Shown: positions 43,539-52,485 of the stretch, piece after piece
How the letters are laid out: each line of letters starts with the position of its first letter
Position numbering within the stretch: position 1 is the first letter of the stretch
NCBI RefSeq assembly: GCF_015207005.2
Contig: NZ_JADEXS020000002.1
Span: 372,001-436,000, forward strand
DNA: 64,000 nt
Direction of reading: 5' to 3'
Origin: Desmonostoc muscorum LEGE 12446
Lineage (GTDB): Bacteria; Cyanobacteriota; Cyanobacteriia; Cyanobacteriales; Nostocaceae
Translations under genes and position numbers: made by a program
Notes under the pieces: model-generated
Databases searched by the model: none
Told to the model about the DNA's origin: nothing
The model's input: only the letters and a program-made list of their open reading frames with translations

Positions 43539-43557
43539 CTTAAGCTTCGCTTATCGC
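43525..43557. repeat. short cyanobacterial palindromic repeat
   Basis: GCGATAGCCGAAGGCTTAA then GCTTCGCTTATCGC; the arms GCGATA / TATCGC and CGAAGGC-type centre fold on themselves. It truncates the neighbouring gene fragment. Confidence 0.65.
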
Positions 43558-43599
43558 ACAGTTTTAGAATGAGCCAGTGGCAAAGATAACCTTATTTCG

Positions 43600-44361
43600 T
43601 TAGTTCGGTTCCACTCTCAAATAAAATTGTGTAGCCACAAACTTGGTATCTCTCTTGGTTGGATCTATGTTTTCTACTACCTCAGTTTTACCTACAGCAA
43701 TCAAACCTTGATCAAAAATTTCGTTTGTTGCTGCGTCAAGTTGTTTTTGTGTTGCACCAGTTTGACTCAAATCAATTGACGAAACTTGAGCAGTCTTAGG
43801 TTTATTTAGAACCAGATTATCTGTAGAGAAGCAAGGAGTTGTGATGCAACGAATGCCATTGTCTTTTAATGCCACAAAAGTACCTTTTGCTGGGGCAGTT
43901 GTCGCCGCATAGAAGGCTTCTTTTACTCTCAAATTCCCAAACTCACCGAATCCAGAAAAGGTTGCTGGAACGATGTTACCTCTGAGAACCACACGGCTAC
44001 CATCATCATTTTGAATTTTTATTAGTTCGTAAGGCGAGACTTTCAGCGAACTCCAATCAATTGCAGACACATAGCATTCGGAGCGAAAAACACCATCTAA
44101 GCAAGGAGTAGCTTTCAAGTTGACTTGTTTTATAAAATACCCACCGCATACTGGAGAAGCACATTTGCGAAAATCTCTCCGTATCGTATAATATCCCCAT
44201 TGGGGAAACTCTTGATTTTTGACAGTGGCTGCAACAGAATCAGTAGTCTCTGGAGCAGAAATATTTTGCGCCGATACTTTGGAGAAAAATCCGTTGGTGA
44301 CTATTATTGCACCTAATAAAGGAATAATTGAGGCTTTGTAGTTCAATGATTGTTTGTTCAT
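43600..44361 (-). CDS. secreted DUF6748-like protein
   Basis: 253 residues from ATG 44361. Signal peptide (KASIIPLLGAIIVTNGFFSK, cleavage near VSAQ). Mature part begins with a conserved-looking WGYYTIRRDFRKCASPVCGG, then CLDGVFRSECYVSAIDWSSL and GIRCITTPCFST, with paired cysteines likely to be disulphides. The YxIRRDxRxCxxPxCGGY pattern is that of DUF6748 (recalled). Function unknown; exported. Confidence 0.65.
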   Translation of the reverse strand: MNKQSLNYKASIIPLLGAIIVTNGFFSKVSAQNISAPETTDSVAATVKNQEFPQWGYYTIRRDFRKCASPVCGGYFIKQVNLKATPCLDGVFRSECYVSAIDWSSLKVSPYELIKIQNDDGSRVVLRGNIVPATFSGFGEFGNLRVKEAFYAATTAPAKGTFVALKDNGIRCITTPCFSTDNLVLNKPKTAQVSSIDLSQTGATQKQLDAATNEIFDQGLIAVGKTEVVENIDPTKRDTKFVATQFYLRVEPN

Positions 44362-44430
44362 GGTAGTTTTCGATTTTATTTGAGGGTTAAATACCTTTGT
44401 TAAGAGCAGGGTTGACAGCATTTCTGGCAA

Positions 44431-44761
44431 AAACTGCCAAAATTACCTATACACAAGCTCGTAGTTGACAAGGTAGATTGGAATACCATAACTTTTACAC
44501 TACTGACAATAGGTTAAAAAACCTTACAGGAAACCTTAAAGGAATTTTAAGAACTCATTGTTTTAGCCAAACTTTGTCCCAGAATCACCTGACTGTACGC
44601 CCAATCTCTGCATTTAGCCAAACCTGCGATGGCGCGCCCGCCGGAGGCGATCGCACAAGAACAGCAAAAGCCGACTCAAGCAGATCATTGAGTTTGCAGA
44701 CTCCGATTTCGAGGGTGGGATCACCCCAGTAAAAATTCACCACAACCGTAATAATTCCCGT
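44431..44761. other. stretch without a supported gene
   Basis: Holds the promoter side of the secreted protein and a GGCGCGCCCGCCGGAGGC GC-rich repeat near 44630. A start-less minus-strand frame (GDPTLEIGVCKLNDLLESAF) at about 44600-44735 may be a gene remnant. Confidence 0.35.
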
Positions 44762-45808
44762 TTATCCCACCAACACCCCATCCACATAAGCAATCCCCCA
44801 CTGCGGAAACTTCGCCAGTAACTTCTTAATCACAATCTGCTTTCGCCGGATCATCATTCCAGCACTCCTGCAAGAAGTCAAAACCCGGATTCTCGCCCGA
44901 ATTACCCGCAACCTTGAGTTTCTGCATCCGCTCCGGTCGTACATTTGACCGTGCAACAATCGCCTCATGTGACCATTTTTCAGCACTGGGGACAGACGCG
45001 GCGGAACTTTCACCCTCATGAGTGCCTTTCACTTCTACACCCAAAACTGAATTTTCAGCCAACAAAGAAGCGGAATTACTTTGTTCTACCTGCCCCTGAG
45101 TTTGATTAGCGATCGCAGAATTTAAAGATTTTTCGTTTTGGGCGACGGATGCTGCGGAACAAGTACCTTCATGACAGTCTCTCGGCTCAACGCCACAATC
45201 CTGGTTTTCAGCCAACAACGGAGCAGGTTGACTTGGTGCAGCATCCACAAGCGTTAGCGTCGTACAGTCCGTTACCGCAGGTAACTCTTCTTCCTTCTCT
45301 GACACGCTTTGAACAGACTGAGGCGACGCGACCCCCAAGGGAGCGATCGCCGTCTCCTCCACTTGCGAATTTTCTGTAAGCGTGTCAGAGATACAGCTAA
45401 CGAACTCTTTTGAAGAGTTCGTTAGCTGTTCTTGAGTAGTTCGTGAGGTTTCACAGAATCCCTGCTCTGAATGAATTTGACCTAAAATAGATGCTTGATT
45501 TAAAGCACCCATTTCTTCAGAGCCAGCATCTATCTCTGAATCCCCAACATTTGATTCTCGTTTTTCAGCATCTGGTTTTGGTGATGCAGAATTAGCTTTC
45601 TCCCAAAATTCCTTCATTCGACTGCGATGCAAATTTTTCACCATCCAGCTAGCTGTTTCCCGGCCATCCTGAATTGACTTGTCAGGCTTGAAAATGAATA
45701 GCCCACTGTCGGAGAGAATTTTCTTCGCAGAGATAAAAGTACTGTAACCCAAAGCACTTGTTAGCGGCATCCATCGAGAACCATAAGGGTCAGCCGTCCA
45801 AGCTGAAG
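44762..45808 (-). pseudogene. replication-type plasmid protein, truncated and frameshifted (copy a)
   Basis: Open from 45808 without a start: TSAWTADPYGSRWMPLTSAL, GYSTFISAKKILSDSGLFIF, KPDKSIQDGRETASWMVKNL, a winged-helix-like domain. A long Ser/Glu/Ala-rich linker follows, then EKWSHEAIVARSNVRPERMQ, NPGFDFLQECWNDDPAKADC. The original end (QIVIKKLLAKFPQWGIAYVD) follows in the +1 frame to 44762. The same family occurs at 49744, 51724 and 54880. The N-terminus is lost at the stop of the kinase gene. Best guess: replication or partition accessory protein. Confidence 0.6.
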
Positions 45809-47218
45809 TTAACTAGAACGAACTAAGTCAGAGATTGCTTTAACTAACGCTATTGGCTCGATTGGTTTGGTAATATGTCGGTCAAAGCCAGCTTTTAGTG
45901 CCTGTTGCTGATTGATTTCACCAGCATAAGCAGTTAAAGCAATGGCTTTGATCTGCCTATATTGTGGCCATAAATTTCTGAGTTGCTGTATCAACATATA
46001 ACCATCAATATTAGGCATCCCAATATCACTCAGTAAAACATCAAATTTAGACTGGTTAAGTATGGTTAATGCCTCTTGTGCTGAACAAGCAGCAGTGACA
46101 CTGGTTCCATGCTGCTCTAGCACAAACGCAATCAATTCCCTAGTATCAGGCTCATCATCCACTACTAAAATTTTGATCCCACTCAAATCAACAGATAAAT
46201 CACACAATCTACTGGACTGAGTTTTTGCCACCTGGGGAGACATGAATGGTAATCGGATTATAAAGGTGGCTCCTTGCTCAACACCTGGACTTTGCGCCTC
46301 GATTGTGCCACCATGCAGTTCTACTAATTGGCGTGCGATCGCCAAACCTAATCCTAGCCCACCGAACTTTCTAGTGATGGAGCCATCTTCTTGGCGGAAG
46401 TAGTCAAAAATATGAGCTAGAAAGTCAGGAGCAATACCTTTGCCTGTATCGCTAATAGTAATTTGAGCCACATTGCCCATCTGCTCTAAATGGATGTTCA
46501 CCTGTCCGCCCGGAGGGGTAAATTTGACGGCGTTGGAGAGCAGATTCCAAATCACCTGTTGTAAACGAGTTGCATCACCTATAACCTGACCAATATTTGG
46601 TTCAAGTGCTGTTTGCAGCGTGATTGACTTAGCTTGGGCCGCCAGCTGTACCGTTTCCATTGCCCCCATAATCGTAGCTGCGAGGTCTACCGGACTGCAA
46701 TTCAGGTTAAGTTTGCCTCGCAGAATGCGTGAAACATCCAACAAATCTTCTATCAGTTCTGCTTGCAATTGAGCATTGCGGTGAATAGTTGCCAGTCCTT
46801 CTTCTATCTTGGCTTCAGAGAGCTTGCGTTTTAGAAGAAGACTAGACCAGCCTAATATCGGATTCAGAGGTGAGCGTAACTCATGTGAAAGCACCGCTAA
46901 AAACTCATCTTTAACTCGGTTTGCGGCTTGGGCTTCTTCTCGTGATTGGCGTAACTCTGCTTCTGCGAGTTTATGATTAGTAATATCTATCAGTATCCCA
47001 TCCCATGCGTTGCCTTCTGTCGTCGGCACAGCACGGGAACTGCCAGTAATCCATTTGAGTTTACCTGATGGCGTAATAATCCGTCCTTCCCACCGCCAGG
47101 GTAAAAAATTCTCCACAGCATAAGTGAGTGAAGATTTAAACGACGCTACATCCTCTGGATGAATTAATTCCACAAAGGAATTTCCCTCTTGAACAATCGT
47201 TTGCGCCTCCAACTCCAA
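45809..47218 (-). CDS. hybrid PAS histidine kinase with receiver, N-terminally truncated
   Basis: 469 residues from TTG 47218; the frame is open back to a stop at 47282 within a short repeat (47260-47287). PAS/PAC end (WRWEGRIITPSGKLKWITGS), H-box DEFLAVLSHELRSPLNPILG, N-box WNLLSNAVKFTP, G1 ISDTGKGIAPDF, G2 GGLGLGLAIARQLV. Receiver domain about 350-469 with VDDEPD, phospho-Asp in DVLLSDIGMP and KP in DRHITKPIEP. Upstream sensor domains seem to have been removed by the ISKra4 insertion. Confidence 0.8.
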   Translation of the reverse strand: MELEAQTIVQEGNSFVELIHPEDVASFKSSLTYAVENFLPWRWEGRIITPSGKLKWITGSSRAVPTTEGNAWDGILIDITNHKLAEAELRQSREEAQAANRVKDEFLAVLSHELRSPLNPILGWSSLLLKRKLSEAKIEEGLATIHRNAQLQAELIEDLLDVSRILRGKLNLNCSPVDLAATIMGAMETVQLAAQAKSITLQTALEPNIGQVIGDATRLQQVIWNLLSNAVKFTPPGGQVNIHLEQMGNVAQITISDTGKGIAPDFLAHIFDYFRQEDGSITRKFGGLGLGLAIARQLVELHGGTIEAQSPGVEQGATFIIRLPFMSPQVAKTQSSRLCDLSVDLSGIKILVVDDEPDTRELIAFVLEQHGTSVTAACSAQEALTILNQSKFDVLLSDIGMPNIDGYMLIQQLRNLWPQYRQIKAIALTAYAGEINQQQALKAGFDRHITKPIEPIALVKAISDLVRSS

Positions 47219-47221
47219 TAG

Positions 47222-49169
47222 GGGAGCAATGCGATTTTGTGAGGTCTGGTCAAAAACAAGCGATGCCTGCGGCGGGCGTAGCCATCGCTAAAAATTATAT
47301 TTAGGTACAAGGTGATTTTATTTGCAAATAAAATACTGGTTTGCACAAAAATTCATCTTGATGAAATATCTCAAAAAGATTAATAGCAAGTCATTTGACG
47401 ATTTTTTATAAAAATATCTGCAATCAGCCTTTCATACTTAGTATGAATTATGTCAAAAAGTAAATTAAAGGCAAGATTAAAGTATAAAATTTATCAAGCA
47501 GCTTGGGGTTTGATAAAAGAATTAAAGATAGAACCACAAAAATTATCCCAACTTCCAGCCATCCATTGACAACGCAGATGTAAGATAATTTCTGCATTTT
47601 CTTTCAACCAAAATTTACTGTTACCCTTGATTCTTAAGTTGACAACTTGACGAATTAAACTCTCAATTGCTCCACTACCTATTGGTAGTTTTTGGTCTAG
47701 TATCTTAGCGTAATTTAAACGCCTTTCACGATAGGCACGTAAAAGGTAATTTCTCTGTGTGACCATAGTTTTACAACGCTCTCCCGTAGCTTCAGATATA
47801 AATTCATCCATCTGCCTAATTATGGTCATGGCATTACTTTTTTTTAAAGTTCTCCGTGCTTTTTTAAACCAATTATTCCGCTCCTTATCATCACTAAACG
47901 CTACATCAGCAAATTTCTGTAGCCGTTCAGTAACATGGTAAAAATCAAATAATTGATAAGTCGCATCGGGAGATTTCAATTTCTTTAAAAGAGGGGGAAT
48001 ATGCTTCCAAATCCATTCAGCACCGTCAGCAACTAATAAAACTTGTTTTGCTTGACTAATTCCCAAACTAATCAGATGCATTTCTAAAATTGGCAAAAAG
48101 CCTTTATAGTCTTCATAAGTGCCATCATTTACAATGTTTATTTCGCCATTTTTAACTTTTTTACCCTGTTCATCAACCACATAAATTGTTAATAATTTTG
48201 GCTCAACCCATTCCCCTGTAAAGCCGTGCTTGTTTGTTTTGAGATTTTTTCTACCTTTTTTATTAATCCTAATTCTACTCCTGCCACCATCTACAGCAAT
48301 CACAACTCTCTGGTCTTTAAGTATATTCCCACCAGGTAATTTACCTTGTTGCAAGTTAGATATTTTAGTTTGACGTAAATCAATGCTGATTTGACCAAAT
48401 TTATATGTCAATCGTTCAATTCGTTTAAGACTAATATTAATTCCCCAATCACCCAGGATTGTATGTGCGGCTTCAAAAGAACTAGCTATGGCACCATATT
48501 TTGTAATATCTGACCAAACTAATGGGGTCAAGCCTTCTGACATTCCTAACCATTTTAGCAAGGGGCAGAATCCAACATTAGTAGATTTATTCTTCGCTTT
48601 CTTTTCTCTTTTTTGAACAACGTATGGTAATTTAAGATTTACTACAACATTACCTACTGTTAATATTTCCCTCTTCGTATAACCGTGTCTTTGTGTGTCG
48701 GTATGCCACCATCCTTTGGTTTGATTAATTGCTGTTTGATGAGCCGACTCTGATTGAGAAAGCTTATGCAATAATATGGCGATACATTGACCCGCTAAAA
48801 CTAAGGCAGCCTGTCTAATTTTTTCTTCTCTTTCTTTAACTATTTTTCCAGACCACTCCTCGATATTTTTCAAATCTAAAAGGTTAGTCACATCCTTTTG
48901 AAAATCTGATAATGAATCGGCAAAATTTAAATTTGCAGATATATTTTTTTTCATAAAGGTAGATACTTCCTATTTCAAAACTATTCCTGAAAGGAAATTT
49001 TACCTTTTTTTCTAGTAGCAACAATGTACAGAAACTTTGTTTTTGGTAGCAGGTTGTATCTTCTAAGCAATATTGCTGCAACTTTTGTATAAAATACTAA
49101 ATATATACGTAAGAGTTTATTAGCGATCGCTCTCCAGGTGGGGTCATCTCACAAAATCGCATTGCTCCC
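47222..49169 (-). mobile_element. ISKra4-type element with candidate 22-bp ends
   Basis: GGGAGCAATGCGATTTTGT and three more bases at 47222-47243 recur as an exact reverse complement at 49148-49169, flanking the transposase. Outside lie two unrelated gene fragments (hybrid kinase and SDR). No target duplication. A palindrome ATTTTATTTG / CAAATAAAAT is at 47317-47336. The left part also carries the short repeat 47260-47287, so the left boundary is less certain. Confidence 0.55.
47494..48954 (-). CDS. ISKra4-family transposase
   Basis: 486 residues, intact. Catalytic region: VVIAVDGGRSRIRIN (first Asp), VLLVADGAEWIWKHIP (second), LFDFYHVTERLQKFAD, and KLPIGSGAIESLIRQVVNLR with the Glu. Basic inserts KKGRKNLKTNKHG are typical. 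N-terminal helices (FQKDVTNLLDLKNIEEW) precede. ATG 48954. Confidence 0.85.
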   Translation of the reverse strand: MKKNISANLNFADSLSDFQKDVTNLLDLKNIEEWSGKIVKEREEKIRQAALVLAGQCIAILLHKLSQSESAHQTAINQTKGWWHTDTQRHGYTKREILTVGNVVVNLKLPYVVQKREKKAKNKSTNVGFCPLLKWLGMSEGLTPLVWSDITKYGAIASSFEAAHTILGDWGINISLKRIERLTYKFGQISIDLRQTKISNLQQGKLPGGNILKDQRVVIAVDGGRSRIRINKKGRKNLKTNKHGFTGEWVEPKLLTIYVVDEQGKKVKNGEINIVNDGTYEDYKGFLPILEMHLISLGISQAKQVLLVADGAEWIWKHIPPLLKKLKSPDATYQLFDFYHVTERLQKFADVAFSDDKERNNWFKKARRTLKKSNAMTIIRQMDEFISEATGERCKTMVTQRNYLLRAYRERRLNYAKILDQKLPIGSGAIESLIRQVVNLRIKGNSKFWLKENAEIILHLRCQWMAGSWDNFCGSIFNSFIKPQAA

Positions 49170-49353
49170 GCGCCGACTTCAGTTTGTCACGGTCGAGCAG
49201 ATTTGCCGAAATGGGAAGGATTCCTTGCTCTGTCGATGGGTTGCGGGCTAGCCCGTACACCGTCCAATCACTCGTCCTTACAAGGTGGTCGGAAAGGTTC
49301 TTGCCCACAATGCCTGTCGAACCTACGACAAGCGCAATCTGTCTGGTGTTCAT
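49144..49353 (-). pseudogene. SDR/epimerase N-terminal fragment
   Basis: ATG 49353: MNTRQIALVVGSTGIVGKNL, then SDWTVYGLARNPSTEQGILP and DRDKLKSAREQC. GSTGIVG is the Rossmann NAD(P) loop of atypical SDRs (progesterone 5-beta-reductase-like). It stops after 69 codons at the ISKra4 end; full-length relatives have about 350. Confidence 0.7.
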
Positions 49354-49485
49354 CAAGATCGTCTTTTCTACTGTAACTGTCAGCTTCAATAGTGCCACAG
49401 GTTGAAAACAAGTACTATCTATCTGTGTGTAGTGGTACAGGATTAGTTGTACTATAGACCTCTTGCAAAAGTGCTTTTTGCAAGA

Positions 49486-49560
49486 GGGGGAAAAGGGTAA
49501 AGGTTAAAGGGGAAGGGGACAATACAAAACTTTTTCCCCTTCCCCCTTGCCCTTTTCCCG
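49486..49560. repeat. purine/pyrimidine hairpin (copy 3)
   Basis: GGGGGAAAAGGGTAAAGG is followed by the complementary CCCCTTCCCCCTTGCCC. CCTCTTGCAAAA / TTTTTGCAAGAGG forms another stem immediately left (49459-49487). Confidence 0.75.
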
Positions 49561-49743
49561 ACTTATGCAAGAAGTCTTATTATCACCTCTCCGGCAAGTG
49601 ATAGATGATTTTAGATCAAAGTGCGATGCCCTTGGCAACCACTTCGTGGTATCGGGGCACTTTTACGGAAAGAAATCTCTAAACTAGAGGAAAAAGCACT
49701 TGTTAAGCCTGTAGGCAGTCGCAGATTTGACTGTGCTACAATC

Positions 49744-49905
49744 AATCGCCTCATGTGACCATTTTTCAGCGCTGGTGACAGGCGCAGAGGAACTTTCACC
49801 CTCATGATCTGCTTTCACTTCAACACCAGAGACTTGGTTTTCTTCTGGCAAGGAAGCAGAATAACCCTGTTCTACAAGCCCATGCGGTTGATTAGCGATC
49901 GCTAC
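49744..49905 (-). pseudogene. plasmid-type protein fragment (copy b)
   Basis: Reads VAIANQPHGLVEQGYSASLP, ENQVSGVEVKADHEGESSSA and SAEKWSHEAI, the linker and start of the C-terminal domain of the 44762 family. After HEAI the sequence diverges. Only about 54 codons remain. Confidence 0.65.
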
Positions 49906-49980
49906 TCATCCTCACATCAACACTCCCCACGCTAAATGCTAAATTTTATTTAGCCACCCAGCAGGAGTTTTCTTTTTCTT

Positions 49981-50502
49981 ATGTGGTTCTGGTCTGCCGA
50001 TTCAGTAGAACAAGAATTATTTGATTTGTATGCCCCAGCCCTGCAATCGCTCGGTGTAAATTTTAATGACGAGCAACTCCAAGACACTCTAGAAGCAGCA
50101 AGCTATGGCTTAGAAGATGCTTTCAGGAGCGCAATCGTTTATATACTCTGGCTCGAAGAAAACCTAAAGCCGATCTACCCGACTGCGATATTAATTGAGG
50201 CACTGGCAAATGAATGGCGCACCAAATACTGGAAGCCGGAGTATCTGGAACTTGAACAGTTGCTTTCTTCTGGAAAGCGCTGGTGGAGGGCAGCAGTGGA
50301 TAAGTGGGGTTACGACGAGCGTAATCAACTGGTTTCAGACATATTTGACGACCACGGGCAGGAATTTATTAAGTTCCGAAATGGTAAAGAAATTTTAGTT
50401 GATACTGCTTATAAGTGGGGATGGGAGCGAGTCGCAGATTATGCGTCCCCTTTTTCAGAAAATAATTGGTCGCTTGGCAGTATCAATGCAAGGGAATCTT
50501 GA
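49981..50502 (+). CDS. unknown protein (173 aa)
   Basis: MWFWSADSVEQELFDLYAPA, then LWLEENLKPIYPTAILIEAL and SGKRWWRAAVDKWGYDERNQ. Tryptophan-rich, soluble, probably helical. Ribosome-binding site weak (AGGAG 21 nt upstream). No recognised family. Confidence 0.6.
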   Translation: MWFWSADSVEQELFDLYAPALQSLGVNFNDEQLQDTLEAASYGLEDAFRSAIVYILWLEENLKPIYPTAILIEALANEWRTKYWKPEYLELEQLLSSGKRWWRAAVDKWGYDERNQLVSDIFDDHGQEFIKFRNGKEILVDTAYKWGWERVADYASPFSENNWSLGSINARES

Positions 50503-50785
50503 TTTACACCTTCTGCACAAGAGTAGATAAGCACCGTCAAGCAGCAATTCAAAATTCAAAATTATTAATTCAAAATTAAAGGCAATTGGAGCTTAAACTC
50601 ACCACTTTCTTGTTGACCGCCAAATCAAACATTGTTGCGGGGGCTTGTACCCACAATAAATAAATAAACTAGCCCTTATTTATATTTTGCGTGAATTTGC
50701 TGGAAATTATTGGCATTTCTAGTATAAAAAGGTTACATTGCTGTGGAGAGTCTCGAATGTTAAAGTTTATCGGAGAAATAAGATC

Positions 50786-51451
50786 GTGACAATCGTAAAT
50801 GTACTAAAAAAGTTATCAATAGCTTCTCCTTTCATCCTGACAACAGCTTTAGTTTCTGTACCATCTGTATACGCATCTGAAGCGATACAGAGTTTCGCTG
50901 GTGGATCTAACTTCCCAGCTTTTAATGGTACAAATCAAACAATTGGTTGGTCATTCACTGCTAATGAAAACCTCTCGGTTACTGCATTAGGTTTTTACGA
51001 TCAAACTCTTGCGAATCCTCTATCACAATCCCACTTAGTTGGTTTGTGGACATCGGACGGGAATTTATTAGCTTCAACAACTGTCCAAACCACCAGTCCA
51101 CTAACTGGAAGCTTTCGTTACCAGGATATTACCTCAGTCAATCTTCTTGCTGGAATGTCATACGTTATTGGTGCAGCAATAACTAGTCCATTTAGTGATA
51201 TTTATACTGTTCCCGGATTTGTAAATACGGCTCCAGAAATTACTCTCACCGGTAGCGCCAGAAATGGTTCATCCCAAGGCTTTAGTTTTCCTTCAACCCT
51301 GACGGCAGGTAACGGTAGGATTGGCCCCAATTTCAAATTTGACGTAGTTACCCAAGCTGTTCCCGAACCCGCCTCCCTGATTGGTATCTTAGGCTTAGGT
51401 GCTTTCGGTATCACGTCTCTTCGTAAACGTAAGCAATTAGTTGCAGAATAA
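50786..51451 (+). CDS. PEP-CTERM protein with DUF4082-like domain
   Basis: 221 residues from GTG 50786 (GGAG upstream). Signal peptide (LSIASPFILTTALVSVPSVY, cleavage near AYA-S). Body resembles DUF4082: NQTIGWSFTANENLSVTALG, SQSHLVGLWTSDGNLLASTT, YQDITSVNLLAGMSYVIGAA. C-terminus VPEPASLIGILGLGAFGITS plus RKRKQ is a textbook PEP-CTERM. Exported and processed by exosortase, probably surface-exposed. Confidence 0.85.
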   Translation: MTIVNVLKKLSIASPFILTTALVSVPSVYASEAIQSFAGGSNFPAFNGTNQTIGWSFTANENLSVTALGFYDQTLANPLSQSHLVGLWTSDGNLLASTTVQTTSPLTGSFRYQDITSVNLLAGMSYVIGAAITSPFSDIYTVPGFVNTAPEITLTGSARNGSSQGFSFPSTLTAGNGRIGPNFKFDVVTQAVPEPASLIGILGLGAFGITSLRKRKQLVAE

Positions 51452-51723
51452 ACGAACGGACATTAAATAGGACTTTATGTGCTTCTTTGCCTCTCCCTTG
51501 CGCGTGCGCTGGGGGAGGCGCTTCGCGCTCTTGGGTGTAAGTAGTTCGATAGAGTCGGGGCTTACTACCAAATTGAGACAATTTAGTTCAAAGAGTAAGG
51601 AGTGGGGTTGCCACGGTAGGGTTCAAAACAGACAAGTAGAATCTGTGATAGTGCATAAATAAAGGTCGAAACTACATGGTCTTATATTGCGATCGCCATC
51701 GGCTCATGGTGGGTGCGCCATCG

Positions 51724-52127
51724 CTACTTATTCCACTTCACCAGCACCCCATCAACAACTGCAATTCCCCACTGTGGAAACTTCGCCAGCAGTTTCTTGA
51801 TCACTATCTGCTTTCGCCGGGTCGTCACTCCAGCACGAGAGCAAGAAGTCAAACCCCGGATTCTGCCCCGAATTCGCCGCAACCTTGAGTTTCTGCATCC
51901 GCTCCGGTCGTACATTTGCCCTTGCAACTATCGCCTCATGTGACCATTTCTCAGGATTTGGCACGGGCGCAGAGGAACTTTCACCCTCATGATCCGCTTT
52001 GACTTCTACACCCGAAACTGAATTTTCAGTCATCAACTCAGTAGAGGGGCAACTCGGTTCTATTTTCTGATCTGCGATCACTGAAGTTGAAGATTTTTTG
52101 TAATTGTTCGGCTCGATAGGCGATCGC
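51724..52127 (-). pseudogene. plasmid-type protein fragment (copy c), frameshifted
   Basis: Reads VIADQKIEPSCPSTELMTEN, SVSGVEVKADHEGESSSAPV, EKWSHEAIVARANVRPERMQ, LKVAANSGQNPGFDFLLSCW and SDDPAKADSD. The true end QIVIKKLLAKFPQWGIAVVD follows in the +1 frame to 51724. It shares this same frameshift position with copy a. Confidence 0.65.
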
Positions 52128-52355
52128 CTACGGCGGGTCTTCGACCATCGCAGATGGTGTTGGTTCACTCCCCAAGATTATGGTACCAGCTTCAAGCGCT
52201 TGGGTGTTGTTCATAGCGCTGGCAAGATTCTTCAACGCCATACCCATGAGTCGTAAGCATTCTTGGGCATTTTCCTTGGGCGGTTCCTGGGCTAGTCTAC
52301 TTAGCTTACTAACCGTCTTTACCTTTCCATGTTCCCTCCTCGCTTGCTCTTAGCA
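52128..52355 (-). pseudogene. start-less coding fragment upstream of copy c
   Basis: Minus strand: QARREHGKVKTVSKLSRLAQ, ECLRLMGMALKNLASAMNNT and QALEAGTIILGSEPTP, stop TAG 52128-52130 inside the short repeat 52120-52151. It may be an earlier part of the same ancestral gene as copy c, separated by the repeat. The rest of 52356-52485 carries no gene, only the promoter side of the EF-G paralogue. Confidence 0.45.
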
Positions 52356-52485
52356 GGTCGGTTCCATACGAAAAAAAGAAAAAATACATAAATCAGTCTA
52401 TCCATTCTTTTGTACTACATATATAATACAAAATATATCACCACTCAGTTGGTGACTATTTATCGCTTGAACAAAAGGAAATTTT

